The notes: a model not told the origin generated them from the sequence alone. 64,000 nucleotides of DNA from Corynebacterium sp. (GCF_030532715.1 NZ_JAUNKO010000005.1:124001-188000); one strand, 5' to 3'; counted from the first letter of the stretch, positions 27,201 to 38,810 are shown. Made by a program: numbers and translations.

Positions 27201-28165
27201 ACCTCATTGTGGTGGGGTTGGGGCCGGCGGGGCTGGCCCTAGCGCACCGCGCCGACCAGCGCGGGCTGCAGGTCGTGGGCGTCGACCCCAACCCAGAGTG
27301 GGATCACACCATCGGGGTGTGGGCGGATGAGGTGCCGGAGTGGCTGGATGTGCCGGAACGGGGCCGCTGCCGCCCACGCGTGCGCGCCAACGGTGTGACG
27401 CGGGAGCTGGCGCGGGACTATGTGACCGTAGATTCGAAGGCTTTCCGCGCGCGTTACACCACGTTTCCGGTGATCCGGCACAGCGCAACTATCGTCGATG
27501 CACACTCTGTACACACCGGCCCCACCAGAGAATTGTTGCAAGCACAACGCGTTGTGGATGCCCGCGGCTGGCAGCACCCCACGGGGCCGGTGCAGCAGGC
27601 TGCCGGGTACCTTGCGGACGACGGCGAGGCGTGGTGGATGGATGTCACGGGTGACTTTTTCACCTACAGTATCCCCGTGGGCGATCGCTGGCTTGTTGAA
27701 AAAACGCTCCTTATCAGCGAAAATCCCCTCCCCTGGCCCGAATTGGAATGCGAGTATCCGGCGGTGGAGCGCGTCTTGTTCCCCATGCGTGTCCCACGCT
27801 ACACCGGCCCTGCCATCCCCTTCGGGGTGCGGGCCGGCATGCTCAATCCGATCTCCGGGTACTCTGTCACCACTGCGTGGAACTCCGTCGACGACGTCCT
27901 CGACGGCAACTATCCTTGGCAACGCCCGCGCTGGCGCATCGAACAAGCACTCCTGCGGCGTGGCCAACAATTACTGCTCAATGTTGATAACGAACGCTTC
28001 TTTGAAGAAGTGTTCCGATTGGACGATGGCACCCTCCGCCAACTCCTCCAACTCGGAAACCTCACCGGCACTGTGCGGGGCATGTGGCCATTGTTCCGCC
28101 AAGCCCCCTGGCTCCGCCGCGCCTGCATCCGCGCCATGTTTTCAACGTCAACGCAGAGGCGGTAG
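27194..28165 (+). CDS. Lycopene-cyclase-like FAD-dependent protein
   Basis: A 323-residue flavoprotein. It begins with a Rossmann dinucleotide-binding motif IVVGLGPAGLALAHRA, has VDARGWQ in the middle (the conserved DARG-type segment of CrtL cyclases and related monooxygenases), and FGVRAGMLNPISGYSVTTAW near residue 215, the cyclase-like GxxxxxxxPxTGYS motif. It is shorter than typical CrtL lycopene cyclases (about 380-420), and no carotenoid gene lies nearby, so a carotenoid substrate is only suggested. The GTG start overlaps the end of ald. Confidence 0.75.
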   Translation: MLDLIVVGLGPAGLALAHRADQRGLQVVGVDPNPEWDHTIGVWADEVPEWLDVPERGRCRPRVRANGVTRELARDYVTVDSKAFRARYTTFPVIRHSATIVDAHSVHTGPTRELLQAQRVVDARGWQHPTGPVQQAAGYLADDGEAWWMDVTGDFFTYSIPVGDRWLVEKTLLISENPLPWPELECEYPAVERVLFPMRVPRYTGPAIPFGVRAGMLNPISGYSVTTAWNSVDDVLDGNYPWQRPRWRIEQALLRRGQQLLLNVDNERFFEEVFRLDDGTLRQLLQLGNLTGTVRGMWPLFRQAPWLRRACIRAMFSTSTQRR

Positions 28166-28192
28166 CGAGGCGGGCGTGAGCAGCGGATTGGG

Positions 28193-28582
28193 CTACACGG
28201 AAAAGCCTAGGGCGCGGAGTTGGTCGCGGCCGTCTTCCGTAATCATGTGCGGGCCCCACGGTGGAAGCCACACCCAATTGAGCGTCAACTTTGTGGCAAT
28301 GCCGTTGCCAACGACGGCGGATTGCGCTTGATCTTCCAGCACATCCGTAAGCGGGCAAGCCGGCGAGGTCAAGGTCATGTCCACCACGGCCTCGGTGCCG
28401 TTTTCAATCCAAACGTCGTACACCAAGCCTAGGTCCACCACGTTGATGCCAAGCTCAGGGTCGATCACGTCGCGCAGGTACTCCTCAACATCCGAGGCAA
28501 GCGCAATATCCGCCTCGGATTGTTCCGGCTTGACGCGAACCTCCGCGTCGTTTTCCACAAAATCTTCCGCCTGGTCACTCAT
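28193..28582 (-). CDS. sufT: SufT-like MIP18/DUF59 Fe-S assembly factor
   Basis: A 129-residue protein with the MIP18 (DUF59) domain: DVEEYLRDVIDPELGINVVDLGLVYDV and the conserved TSPACPLTD cysteine segment. SufT proteins help mature Fe-S enzymes under high demand. It is the last gene of the leftward suf operon; its start overlaps the sufU stop by 4 bases (ATGA). The N-terminal 25 residues are acidic and poorly conserved. No terminator is seen after the stop. Confidence 0.92.
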   Translation of the reverse strand: MSDQAEDFVENDAEVRVKPEQSEADIALASDVEEYLRDVIDPELGINVVDLGLVYDVWIENGTEAVVDMTLTSPACPLTDVLEDQAQSAVVGNGIATKLTLNWVWLPPWGPHMITEDGRDQLRALGFSV

Positions 28583-29025
28583 GAATTCTCCATTGCTTCA
28601 GCAGTCGCGGCCTGAAATGCTTTCCACCCCAAGAGGGCGCACTTCACGCGGGCTGGGTATTTGGACACGCCGGCAAACGCGATACCGTCACCGATCAAAT
28701 CCTCATCCCCTTCTTCTTGGCCGCGGCTAGTAATCATCGTTTCAAACGCGGCGAGTTTTTCCAGCGCTTCCGCCACCGAACAGCCAACGATTTCGTCGGC
28801 CATCACGGACGTCGACGCCTGACTAATCGAACACCCTTCCGCCTCGTAGGACACGTCTTCGACGGTGGTGCCATCCGCGGAAAGCCGCACTCGAAGTGTG
28901 AGCTCGTCACCGCAAGACGTATTCACGTGGTGCACTTCGGCGTCGAAAGGCTCGCGCAAACCGCTGTGCTGCGGGTGGCGGTAGTGATCAAGAATCACTT
29001 CCTGGTACATCTGCTCGAGTTTCAC
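28579..29025 (-). CDS. sufU: SufU, sulfur-transfer partner of SufS
   Basis: A 148-residue SufU/IscU-fold protein. The three Zn/sulfur-binding cysteines are in NTSCGDEL, EAEGCSISQAS and ARVKCALLGW, with Asp in CGD completing the site. SufU accepts persulfide sulfur from SufS. The GTG start directly follows the TAA of sufS with no gap, and the end overlaps sufT by 4 bases. Confidence 0.95.
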   Translation of the reverse strand: MKLEQMYQEVILDHYRHPQHSGLREPFDAEVHHVNTSCGDELTLRVRLSADGTTVEDVSYEAEGCSISQASTSVMADEIVGCSVAEALEKLAAFETMITSRGQEEGDEDLIGDGIAFAGVSKYPARVKCALLGWKAFQAATAEAMENS

Positions 29026-31037
<2,012 letters not shown>

Positions 31038-31052
31038 GAAGTTTTCCTTGGT

Positions 31053-32225
31053 TTAGAGTTCGATGTTTTCCAGCTCGGTGGCGATGCGGTGTTCCAACTC
31101 TTCGCGCACGGCAGGGACGGGGATGCGGTTAATCACCTCGGAGAAGAAACCGCGCACAATCAAGCGGCGGGCCTGGTCTTTGGTAATACCGCGGGAAAGG
31201 AGATAGAAAACTTGCTCATCGTCGAAACGGCCGACGGTGGCGGCGTGCCCAGCCCCGGCGATCTCGCCGGTTTCAATCTCCAAGTTCGGCACCGCGTCAG
31301 CACGGGCGCCTTCAGTGAGCACTAGGTTACGGTTCGCCTCGTAGGTATCGGTGCCTTGGGCATTGGAGCGGATCAGCACATCGCCGATCCACGCGGTGCG
31401 GGCATCCGGCAGGTCACTCGTCGGGTCGCCCTGCAACGCGCCCTTATACAGGACGTTCGAACGGCAATTCGGCACGGCGTGGTCGACGAGGAGGCGCTGT
31501 TCAAAGAACTGACCGTCGTCGGCGAAGTACACGCCCAGCAGCTCCGCGTCACCGCCGGGGGCGGTGAACTTCACCTGCGGCACGAGCCGCACCACGCCGC
31601 CGCCGAAGCAGGCGACATTGTGGCGGAACACCGCATCACGGCCCAACAGCGCGCGCTCGTTGGCAAGATGCACCGCGTCATCGTTCCAATCCTCGTGCAC
31701 CACCACCGTGAGGCGGGCATTGTCGCCGACGAGGTATTCGTGGTTGTCCGCGTGCGTGCCGGAACCCACGAAATGCAGGTTCACCATGGCTTCGGCGCCT
31801 TCCTCCACGTCAATGACGAGGGCGCCGAAGGAAGTCACATCCGCGCCGCGGCCCGTGACAGTAATGGTGACGGGTTCGGGGTTGCTGGAGCCGCGCCGGA
31901 AGTTCACGACCCAACCGCCCTCCATGGAGGTCCACGCTTGCGCGCCGACACGGTCGACGGGGGCTCCAGAGCGGCCGAGGCGGGCGTCGTCACGCGCGAC
32001 GCGTTCCACGGTAATACCGTCGGCGTTGTCTGGGAGGTCGATGCGAACATCCGGGGTCACCGCCGGCGCAAAGCTGCCGTCGTGCAATCCTCGCAACCGG
32101 CGCAGCGGTACGAAACGCCACACCTCGTCGCGGCCCTTCGGCACCTCGAAATCCGCGACGTCGAAGGACGTAAACAGATCGCCCTTATTGTTGTGGTACG
32201 TAGCGTTTTTTACAGGGGCGGTCAT
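31053..32225 (-). CDS. sufD: SufD scaffold protein
   Basis: A 390-residue beta-helix protein paired with SufB. The C-terminal core is recognisable (TYEANRNLVLTEGARADAVPNLEIETGEIAGAGHAATVGRFDDEQVFYLLSRGI). The open frame continues 35 codons upstream inside sufB, but ATG 32225, one base after the sufB stop, gives the family-like start MTAPVKNATYHNN. The close spacing implies translational coupling. Confidence 0.96.
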   Translation of the reverse strand: MTAPVKNATYHNNKGDLFTSFDVADFEVPKGRDEVWRFVPLRRLRGLHDGSFAPAVTPDVRIDLPDNADGITVERVARDDARLGRSGAPVDRVGAQAWTSMEGGWVVNFRRGSSNPEPVTITVTGRGADVTSFGALVIDVEEGAEAMVNLHFVGSGTHADNHEYLVGDNARLTVVVHEDWNDDAVHLANERALLGRDAVFRHNVACFGGGVVRLVPQVKFTAPGGDAELLGVYFADDGQFFEQRLLVDHAVPNCRSNVLYKGALQGDPTSDLPDARTAWIGDVLIRSNAQGTDTYEANRNLVLTEGARADAVPNLEIETGEIAGAGHAATVGRFDDEQVFYLLSRGITKDQARRLIVRGFFSEVINRIPVPAVREELEHRIATELENIEL

Positions 32226-32226
32226 G

Positions 32227-33663
32227 CTAGCCCACCGATCCTTCCATCTGCAGCTCAATGAGTCGGTTGAGCTCCAGCGCGTATTCCATGGGCAGTTCTT
32301 TCGCAATGGGTTCCACGAAACCGCGGACAATCATGGCCATCGCCTCGTCTTCCGCCACGCCGCGACTCATTAGGTAGAACAATTGGTCTTCCGAAACCTG
32401 CGACACGGTCGCCTCGTGGCCGAGCGAAACGTGGTCGTTGCGGATGTCGTTGTACGGGTAGGTATCCGAGCGGGAAATATTATCCACCAGCAACGCATCG
32501 CACTCCACGTTCGAGGTGGAATGGTGCGCGGCGGCGTTGATCTGCACCAGCCCGCGGTAGGCCGCACGGCCACCGCCACGCGCCACCGACTTCGACACAA
32601 TATTCGAGGATGTGTGGGGGGCGAGATGCACCATCTTCGCGCCCGTATCCTGGAACTGCCCCTCCCCCGCAAACGCCACGGAGAGCACCTCGCCCTTCGC
32701 GTGCGGGCCGGTCAGCCACACCGCCGGGTACTTCATGGTCACCTTGGAGCCGATGTTGCCATCAACCCACTCCATGGTGGCGCCTTCCTCACACTTCGTG
32801 CGCTTGGTCACCAGGTTGTATACGTTGTTCGACCAGTTTTGGATGGTGGTGTAGCGGCACCGGCCGCCCTTTTTCACAATGATCTCCACCACCGCGGAGT
32901 GCAGCGAATCCGACTTGTAGATCGGCGCGGTGCAACCCTCCACGTAGTGCACGTACGCGTCCTCGTCCACGATAATCAGGGTGCGCTCAAACTGGCCCAT
33001 GTTTTCCGTATTAATACGGAAGTACGCCTGCAACGGAATATCCACGTGCACGCCCTTGGGCACGTAAATAAAGGAACCACCGGACCACACCGCGGTGTTC
33101 AGCGCGGAAAACTTATTGTCGCCCGCGGGGATAACCGTGCCGAAGTACTCGCGGAACAATTCGGGGTGTTCCTTCAGCGCGGTATCGGTATCGAGGAAGA
33201 TCACGCCCTTGGATTCCAAGTCCTCGCGGATCTGGTGGTAGACCACCTCGGATTCGTATTGGGCGGCCACGCCCGCGACTAGGCGCTGCTTTTCTGCCTC
33301 GGGGATGCCCAGCTTGTCGTAGGTGTTTTTAATGTCCTCGGGCAACTCTTCCCACGTGGTGGCCTGGCGCTCGGTGGAGCGCACAAAGTATTTAATATTG
33401 TCGAAGTCAATGCCGCTCAAGTCCGCGCCCCAGGTGGGCATCGGTTTCTTGGTAAAGATATCCAGCGCCTTCAGCCGTGTTTGCAGCATCCATTCCGGCT
33501 CGTCTTTCTTGGCGGAAATATCTGCGACCACGGCTTCGTTCAGGCCACGTTTTGCGGCTGCGCCGGCGGCGTCGGAGTCGTGCCAGCCGTAGCTATACGC
33601 ACCGATGGATTCGATGATTTCTTCATCGGTGCGGACAACAGCCCGGTCAGTTGCCTGAGTCAT
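32227..33663 (-). CDS. sufB: SufB scaffold protein
   Basis: A 478-residue scaffold on which Fe-S clusters are built. Family landmarks include [25 protein letters not shown], the EGCTAP segment and the C-terminal [33 protein letters not shown] with the conserved cysteine and histidine. The ATG has AAAGGAG 6-7 bases upstream and overlaps the sufR stop by 4 bases. It is the second gene of sufR-B-D-C-S-U-T. Confidence 0.97.
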   Translation of the reverse strand: MTQATDRAVVRTDEEIIESIGAYSYGWHDSDAAGAAAKRGLNEAVVADISAKKDEPEWMLQTRLKALDIFTKKPMPTWGADLSGIDFDNIKYFVRSTERQATTWEELPEDIKNTYDKLGIPEAEKQRLVAGVAAQYESEVVYHQIREDLESKGVIFLDTDTALKEHPELFREYFGTVIPAGDNKFSALNTAVWSGGSFIYVPKGVHVDIPLQAYFRINTENMGQFERTLIIVDEDAYVHYVEGCTAPIYKSDSLHSAVVEIIVKKGGRCRYTTIQNWSNNVYNLVTKRTKCEEGATMEWVDGNIGSKVTMKYPAVWLTGPHAKGEVLSVAFAGEGQFQDTGAKMVHLAPHTSSNIVSKSVARGGGRAAYRGLVQINAAAHHSTSNVECDALLVDNISRSDTYPYNDIRNDHVSLGHEATVSQVSEDQLFYLMSRGVAEDEAMAMIVRGFVEPIAKELPMEYALELNRLIELQMEGSVG

Positions 33664-34343
33664 GTGCCGCTCCTTTCATCAGGAGTGTGTTGTATGGGAG
33701 TCAAAGGAATATTGGTGGTACAAATACCGTGGCCGCTGGGAATAGAAGCCAAAGGTTGCACGTGCTGGCCAAGCAATTCTGCAATCACCTGATGCTCCGC
33801 CTCACACAGTTCCGGAAATTCGGACGCCACGTGAGCAATCGGGCAATGGTGTTGGCAAATTTGCACGCCGCCCGCCGCGCTGTGCACGGTGGCCGCGTAG
33901 CCATGCGCCGCGAACGCCTCCACCAAGGCGCGGGCTGTGTCCTCGATGGATGCCTCGGTCACCGCCGCGGGCGCGATGCCCTCCACGATGGCCGAAATAC
34001 GTTTGCGGGCGAACTCTCGCACCGCGTCGTCGCCTCCGGTTTCCCTGAGAGCTTCCAAAGCGAGCGTTGCCAGAGCGTCATAACCATGGCCGAATTGTGC
34101 TCGGCCTTGATCAGTGAGCCGAAAGGCTTTTGCGGGCCGGCCCCTGCCGCGCTGTTGGTTTCCGCGCGCCGGGGCGACTTCCGCAAGGCCTTCTTCGACC
34201 AGGATGTCCAGGTGCCGTCTCACACCAGCGGCCGACAGGCCGAGCTGTTCAGCCAAGTCGGACGCGCTTTCCGGACCGCGCTCAAGCAGGGAAAACATGA
34301 TTTGCCGGCGGGTATCACCCTCGGCGGAACGAGCTGGTTCCAC
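33660..34343 (-). CDS. sufR: SufR, Fe-S sensing repressor of the suf operon
   Basis: A 227-residue regulator with an N-terminal winged HTH ([37 protein letters not shown]). Four C-terminal cysteines lie at 163, 167, 180 and 208 ([21 protein letters not shown]), a C-x3-C-x12-C spacing as in actinobacterial SufR proteins that hold a [4Fe-4S] cluster. It heads the suf operon and by family knowledge represses it when Fe-S supply is adequate. Start: GTG 34343 with AGGAGG 8 bases upstream; a GTG three codons earlier sits on that ribosome binding site and is unlikely. Confidence 0.95.
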   Translation of the reverse strand: MEPARSAEGDTRRQIMFSLLERGPESASDLAEQLGLSAAGVRRHLDILVEEGLAEVAPARGNQQRGRGRPAKAFRLTDQGRAQFGHGYDALATLALEALRETGGDDAVREFARKRISAIVEGIAPAAVTEASIEDTARALVEAFAAHGYAATVHSAAGGVQICQHHCPIAHVASEFPELCEAEHQVIAELLGQHVQPLASIPSGHGICTTNIPLTPIQHTPDERSGT

Positions 34344-34398
34344 TGTTGGCACCTCCTTTGAAAACCTCGACGACTACATAGCCGATGCAGTATTTGAC

Positions 34399-34410
34399 AA
34401 CACTTATGTT
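34399..34410. promoter_or_regulatory. Candidate SufR operator in the sufR-mptB intergenic region
   Basis: AACACTTATGTT is an imperfect inverted repeat (AACA/TGTT around a 4-base centre) within the 115 bases separating the divergent sufR and mptB starts. A TTGACA hexamer overlaps its left edge on the plus strand. The assignment rests only on position and symmetry. Confidence 0.3.
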
Positions 34411-34458
34411 CCCTAATTCATTCCATTGGTGCAAGTTCGCTTGCGTAGGATGTCTTAT

Positions 34459-36147
34459 GTGTTCCGATTCTTTCAGTCGCTGATTGCCGAACTTCCGCGG
34501 CTTGGCGCCCCTGGATCGCGATCCGCAGCCCTGCATGAGGGACAAGCGCCGCAGGATGTTGAGCTCACCAGATCCCGGGTGATCACGGTAGCCAGCGGCA
34601 TGGACTTGCTGCCCGTCGGACGCAAAGACGAGCTCACGTTTTCTGAGATCAGCAGGTTTGCGGCGCTGCGCTGGTTAGGCACCATCGGCACCCTCATGTT
34701 GGGGTTGGGCGCGCTGGGCGCCGGCGCACTACCTGTCATCGACAACCCCTACGGCGAGTTCCCCGGCGGCTCCATTATGGGCCGCATGCTCCAAACCTCC
34801 TCCGTGGTGGTGCTGGTCGGCGTCGGGCTGTTCGTCACCGCCTGGGTGCTCATGGCCCCCTTCGTCGGCATTGGCACAAACCGTCGAATCTCGGTGTCGA
34901 TGCTGCGCCGCACCTTCGTGGCATGGACCGCACCCTTGCTGTTTACCGCGCCGCTGTTTACCCAGGATATTTACTCCTACCTCGCGCAAGGTTCCATCGT
35001 CGCCCAAGGCCTGGACCCCTACTCGGCGGGCCCGGTGGATTTGCTCTCCTCCGACAACGTGCTGGCCCGCTCGGTGCCCTATATTTGGTCCCATTCCCCT
35101 TCCCCATATGGCCCCGTCGCCCTCGGGCTGGCCGCCGCGGTGAGTTGGCTCACCCAGGATTCCATTGTGTGGGGGGTGTTGGCGCACCGCGCACTGTCCG
35201 TGCTGGGGCTTGTTGCGGTGGGCTGGGCGTTGGTCAAGCTTGCGCGCCGCTGCCACGTCAGCGTGCAGGCGGCGTTGTGGTTGGGGTTGCTCAACCCGCT
35301 CACGTTGCTACATTTGGTGGGCGGCATCCATAACGAGGCGATCATGTTGGGCTTTGTCATGGTGGGCCTTGAACTGGGGTTACGCGCCGTGGATTGGATT
35401 TCCATCCTGGGGTATTCCCACCGCGCGGCCGGCCTGCTCATTGGCAGCGGGGTGTGTATTTCCTGCGCGGGATTGGTGAAGGTGACGGGCTTTTTGGCGC
35501 TTGGATTTATTGGTATGGCGCTCGCCCGGGGTTTGCGGTACCGCACGTGGGGGCACCTGCGGGCAATCGCTACTGCCGCCCTGGCGCAAACGGCCATCCT
35601 CATCACGACGGTCGCGGTGGTCACCGTGGTCACCGGCATCGGGCTTGGCTGGATCACGGGCCAGGGCGGGGCCGCGAAGATCCGCAGTTGGATGTCCATT
35701 ACCACGGATATTGGTATTGGCGCGGGCGCGTTGGGGATGCAGCTCGGGCTTGGCGATCACACCGACTCCATCCTCGTAGTCACCCGCGGCGTGGGGGTGT
35801 TGGTCGCCTCGGGGTTCCTCGTGCGCATGTTGTTTGCCACGTACCGCGGCGCGATTCACCCGGTGGGTGGGCTCGGTGTGGCCACCCTGCTGCTGGTGGT
35901 GCTGTTTCCGGTGGTGCACCCGTGGTATGTGCTGTGGGCGATTGTGCCGCTCGCGGCCTGGGCGAACCGCAAACTGTTTCGCGCCCCGGCGATGGTGTAT
36001 TGCTCGCTCATGAGTTTTTTTGTACTCCCGCGGGGGTTGGCCTTGCAGCCGGGCACGGTGGTGTCGATTTATCTCACCTCGTTGCTGTGCTTCCTCGCCG
36101 CGTTGGGCCTGTTGTGGTTGTTCCTGCGGCGCCGCGTACACTTGTAA
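34459..36147 (+). CDS. mptB: Alpha-(1->6)-mannopyranosyltransferase MptB
   Basis: A GT-C type polyprenyl-phosphomannose-dependent mannosyltransferase of about 562 residues with 12 or more membrane helices; MptB starts the mannan backbone of lipomannan/lipoarabinomannan in Corynebacteriales. The GT-C loop motif TQDIYSYLAQGSIVAQGLDPYSAGP is present, as is a NPLTLLHLVGGIHNEAIM segment. It is divergent from sufR, as in C. glutamicum. Start choice is uncertain: GTG 34459 has TAGGAT 7 bases upstream and suits a leaderless message; ATG 34450 lacks a ribosome binding site. Confidence 0.9.
   Translation: MFRFFQSLIAELPRLGAPGSRSAALHEGQAPQDVELTRSRVITVASGMDLLPVGRKDELTFSEISRFAALRWLGTIGTLMLGLGALGAGALPVIDNPYGEFPGGSIMGRMLQTSSVVVLVGVGLFVTAWVLMAPFVGIGTNRRISVSMLRRTFVAWTAPLLFTAPLFTQDIYSYLAQGSIVAQGLDPYSAGPVDLLSSDNVLARSVPYIWSHSPSPYGPVALGLAAAVSWLTQDSIVWGVLAHRALSVLGLVAVGWALVKLARRCHVSVQAALWLGLLNPLTLLHLVGGIHNEAIMLGFVMVGLELGLRAVDWISILGYSHRAAGLLIGSGVCISCAGLVKVTGFLALGFIGMALARGLRYRTWGHLRAIATAALAQTAILITTVAVVTVVTGIGLGWITGQGGAAKIRSWMSITTDIGIGAGALGMQLGLGDHTDSILVVTRGVGVLVASGFLVRMLFATYRGAIHPVGGLGVATLLLVVLFPVVHPWYVLWAIVPLAAWANRKLFRAPAMVYCSLMSFFVLPRGLALQPGTVVSIYLTSLLCFLAALGLLWLFLRRRVHL
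36137..36142 (+). promoter_or_regulatory. -10 box TACACT at the end of mptB
   Basis: TACACT lies in the last codons of mptB and ends 8 bases before GTG 36151 of the ABC ATPase gene, which has no Shine-Dalgarno. An internal leaderless promoter for the exporter genes is likely. Confidence 0.4.
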
Positions 36148-36150
36148 GCC

Positions 36151-37077
36151 GTGACTTACCACTCCCTCGAGCTGCAAGACGTGGTCAAGACCTTCGGGCC
36201 GACAACGGCGGTGAACGGGCTTTCGTTGACCGTTCCGGAAGCGTCGGTGTTTGCGCTGCTGGGGCCGAACGGCGCCGGCAAAACCACCACCATTGAGATG
36301 TGTGAGGGCTTTCAAAAGCCCACTTCGGGCAGCATTCGCGTGCTCGGCCTCGATCCGGTGACGCAGACCGATGAGCTGCGACGCCGCGTGGGCATTATGT
36401 TGCAGGGCGGCGGGGCGTATCCGGGTATCCGGGTACGGGAGATGTTGCAGCTGGTTGCTTCCTTTAGCCGCAACCCGTTGGATGTGGATTGGTTGTTGGA
36501 TTTGGTGGGGTTGCAACGCCACGAGAGGACGTCCTACCGGCGGCTTTCCGGCGGCCAGCAGCAGCGGTTGTCGCTCGCGTGTGCGCTTGTGGGCCGACCC
36601 GAACTGGTGTTCCTTGATGAGCCGACCGCGGGCCTCGATGCCCAGTCCCGCCTCACGGTGTGGGATCTCATCCGCAGCCTGCGGCGCGACGGCGTCACCG
36701 TGGTGCTCACCACGCATTTGATGGACGAGGCGGAGGCGCTGGCGGACCGCGTCATGATCATCGACCGCGGCGTGACCGTCGCCCAAGGCACCACCGCGGA
36801 GTTGACGGCCCGCGCGGAACGCACCTCCATCAGCATCGAAACCAATGCCGAACTCGACACCGCGCTTATCGACGCCGCGCTCGCCCCCTTCGGCGCCACC
36901 ATCACCGCCAACCGGCCGTTGAGCTATCGCGTTGAGGCCGCCGCCACCCCGGCGGTGGTGCACGCGTTGGCGCAATCCGCGGCGGAGCAGCGGGTGCTGA
37001 TCCATTCGCTTGAGGTGAACCGGCTCAGCCTTGAGGACGTGTTCTTGGACATCACCGGCCGAGAGATGAGGAACTAA
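36151..37077 (+). CDS. ABC-2 type exporter, ATPase subunit
   Basis: 308 residues. Walker A LLGPNGAGKTT (about 36-46), signature RLSGGQQQRLSLA and Walker B LVFLDEPTAGLD are intact, followed by a C-terminal extension of about 80 residues, as in DrrA/CcmA-like ATPases. With the permease gene 3 bases downstream it forms an ABC-2 exporter whose substrate is unknown. The pair sits between mptB and ctaA in C. glutamicum too, so it is core rather than acquired. Confidence 0.92.
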   Translation: MTYHSLELQDVVKTFGPTTAVNGLSLTVPEASVFALLGPNGAGKTTTIEMCEGFQKPTSGSIRVLGLDPVTQTDELRRRVGIMLQGGGAYPGIRVREMLQLVASFSRNPLDVDWLLDLVGLQRHERTSYRRLSGGQQQRLSLACALVGRPELVFLDEPTAGLDAQSRLTVWDLIRSLRRDGVTVVLTTHLMDEAEALADRVMIIDRGVTVAQGTTAELTARAERTSISIETNAELDTALIDAALAPFGATITANRPLSYRVEAAATPAVVHALAQSAAEQRVLIHSLEVNRLSLEDVFLDITGREMRN

Positions 37078-37080
37078 AAA

Positions 37081-37824
37081 ATGGAATTCCCCGCTGGCAC
37101 GTTCCGGCCGGACACCGGGCGCGCCCCCACCGTCAGCATGGTGTTAGCCCAGGCGCGCATCGAATCCATGCTGTTTTTGCGGCACGGCGAGCAGCAGCTA
37201 CTCAGCTTGGTGATTCCCATGACCATGCTGGTGGCGCTTTCATTGCTGCCGCTCATTGCGGATCCGCTGCCAAAAGTCTTCCCCCTCACCCTTGCAATTT
37301 CGGCGATGAGTTCGGGGTTCACCGGGCAGGCGATCGGGGTAGCGTTTGATCGCCGCTACGGCGCCCTGAAACGAGTCGGCGCCTCCGGGGTGCCCGCCTG
37401 GACCATCATCAGTGGCAAGATCGTGGCGGTGTTGGCGGTGGTGACTTTGCAAACGCTGCTGCTCACCACCACGGCGCTGCTGCTGGGGTGGTCGGCGCCA
37501 GTGACGTCGATACCCGCGGTAGTAATCACACTGGCGTTCGGGGTGGCGGCGTTCGCTTCCCTCGGCCTGCTCGTTGGGGGAACCCTCGGCTCCGAACTGG
37601 TGCTGGCGCTGGCAAACCTCCTGTGGTTTATCCTGTTGGGCACCGCCAGTTACGTCATGCTCCGCGGCGGTGGCGGCTTCGAATGGGTGCCCTCGGTCGC
37701 CCTTGCGCAGGGGCTTGCGCACGCGCTGGAAGGACACATCCCCACCCTCGAAATTGGGATGCTGGCGTGCTGGTTCGTTGCCGGTGGCCTCGGCGCGTCG
37801 CGTTTCTTCCGGTTCACGGCTTAA
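37081..37824 (+). CDS. ABC-2 type exporter, permease subunit
   Basis: A 247-residue membrane protein with about six helices in the ABC-2 arrangement: an N-terminal amphipathic segment, LLSLVIPMTMLVALSLLPLI, the conserved SSGFTGQAIGVAFDRRYGALKRVGASGVP coupling region, and later hydrophobic stretches. It partners the ATPase just upstream (3-base gap). Substrate unknown. Confidence 0.9.
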   Translation: MEFPAGTFRPDTGRAPTVSMVLAQARIESMLFLRHGEQQLLSLVIPMTMLVALSLLPLIADPLPKVFPLTLAISAMSSGFTGQAIGVAFDRRYGALKRVGASGVPAWTIISGKIVAVLAVVTLQTLLLTTTALLLGWSAPVTSIPAVVITLAFGVAAFASLGLLVGGTLGSELVLALANLLWFILLGTASYVMLRGGGGFEWVPSVALAQGLAHALEGHIPTLEIGMLACWFVAGGLGASRFFRFTA

Positions 37825-37827
37825 GAT
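37822..37827 (+). promoter_or_regulatory. -10 box TAAGAT overlapping the permease stop codon
   Basis: TAAGAT begins with the TAA stop of the permease gene and ends exactly 7 bases before GTG 37835 of ctaA, which has no Shine-Dalgarno. Confidence 0.5.
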
Positions 37828-37834
37828 AACCACT

Positions 37835-38803
37835 GTGACTGCACCGAACCCCCCACGCTTGCTGCTGCTGAAAACGCAGCGCTTGTTAGCCATTCTCCTG
37901 CTCATCGCACAGGCCGGTATCACCGTCACCGGTTCGATCGTTCGTGTGACCGGCTCCGGGTTGGGTTGCCCCACGTGGCCAACCTGCCACGAAGGCTCCC
38001 TCGTCCCCGTGGCGGGGGCCGCGCCAGCGATCCACCAGGCCATCGAGTTTGGCAACCGGCTGCTCACCTTCGTCCTCGTCGCGCTCGCGCTGGCCCTGTT
38101 TCTGTCGGTGTTTTTTGCCAAACGGCGCAAAGAGGTAGTCAACCACGCGTTCATCCAAGGTTTGGGCATTATCGTCCAAGCCGTCATCGGCGGGCTGTCC
38201 GTGCTCCTTGACCTGCAATGGTGGGCGGTTGCACTGCACTTTTTGCCGTCGATGTTGTTGGTGTGGCTGGCCGCAATCCTGGTAGTACGCGTGTCCGAAC
38301 CGGATGAGGGTGCGGTGATCCCGCTCTACCCCGCACCGCTGCGATGGCTGGCCGCCGGCTCCGGCGCCGCGCTCGCGGTGGTGCTGGCCACCGGCACGAT
38401 GGTTACCGGCGCGGGCCCCCACTCCGGCGACGAGGGAGTGGGTATGGACGGCCGCCTCCAGGTAGACATCGCGGAAATCGCACATTTGCACGCGCATTCG
38501 ATGTACCTGTACTTGGGTTTAACCATTGGCTTGGTGGTGGCACTGATCACCGTCGCCGCGGATAAACGCGCGTTGCGGATCGGGTTGTTGCTCATCGGTT
38601 TTATCGTGGTGCAGGCTGCAATCGGCATTATCCAATACAACTGGGGTGTGCCACGGTGGACGGTGCCCGTGCACGTAGGCCTCTCCGGGGTGGTGTGCGC
38701 GTTTACCGGCATGCTGTACGCGCGCCATCAGACCCGCACCCCGATGGATACGCTCACAGGTTCCCCCGCCGGTGACGCCCGAATCAAAGCGCCGTCCGTG
38801 TAA
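37835..38803 (+). CDS. ctaA: Haem A synthase
   Basis: A 322-residue COX15/CtaA protein with about eight membrane helices that converts haem O to haem A for the aa3 oxidase. The cysteine pair motif GCPTWPTCHEG (about 44-54), the IHQAIEFGNRLL segment and later histidines in WAVALHFLPSMLL, IAHLHAHSMYLYL and TVPVHVGLSG are the expected haem ligands. The open frame extends upstream over the exporter permease, but GTG 37835 is the plausible start. Next to ctaB in opposite orientation two genes on, as in C. glutamicum. Confidence 0.93.
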   Translation: MTAPNPPRLLLLKTQRLLAILLLIAQAGITVTGSIVRVTGSGLGCPTWPTCHEGSLVPVAGAAPAIHQAIEFGNRLLTFVLVALALALFLSVFFAKRRKEVVNHAFIQGLGIIVQAVIGGLSVLLDLQWWAVALHFLPSMLLVWLAAILVVRVSEPDEGAVIPLYPAPLRWLAAGSGAALAVVLATGTMVTGAGPHSGDEGVGMDGRLQVDIAEIAHLHAHSMYLYLGLTIGLVVALITVAADKRALRIGLLLIGFIVVQAAIGIIQYNWGVPRWTVPVHVGLSGVVCAFTGMLYARHQTRTPMDTLTGSPAGDARIKAPSV

Positions 38804-38810
38804 CTCCAAC

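Noticed and set aside
35380..37005. Long minus-strand open frame (541 codons) opposite mptB and the ABC ATPase
   Set aside because: Composition is His/Arg/Gln-rich low complexity and it spans two real genes on the other strand.
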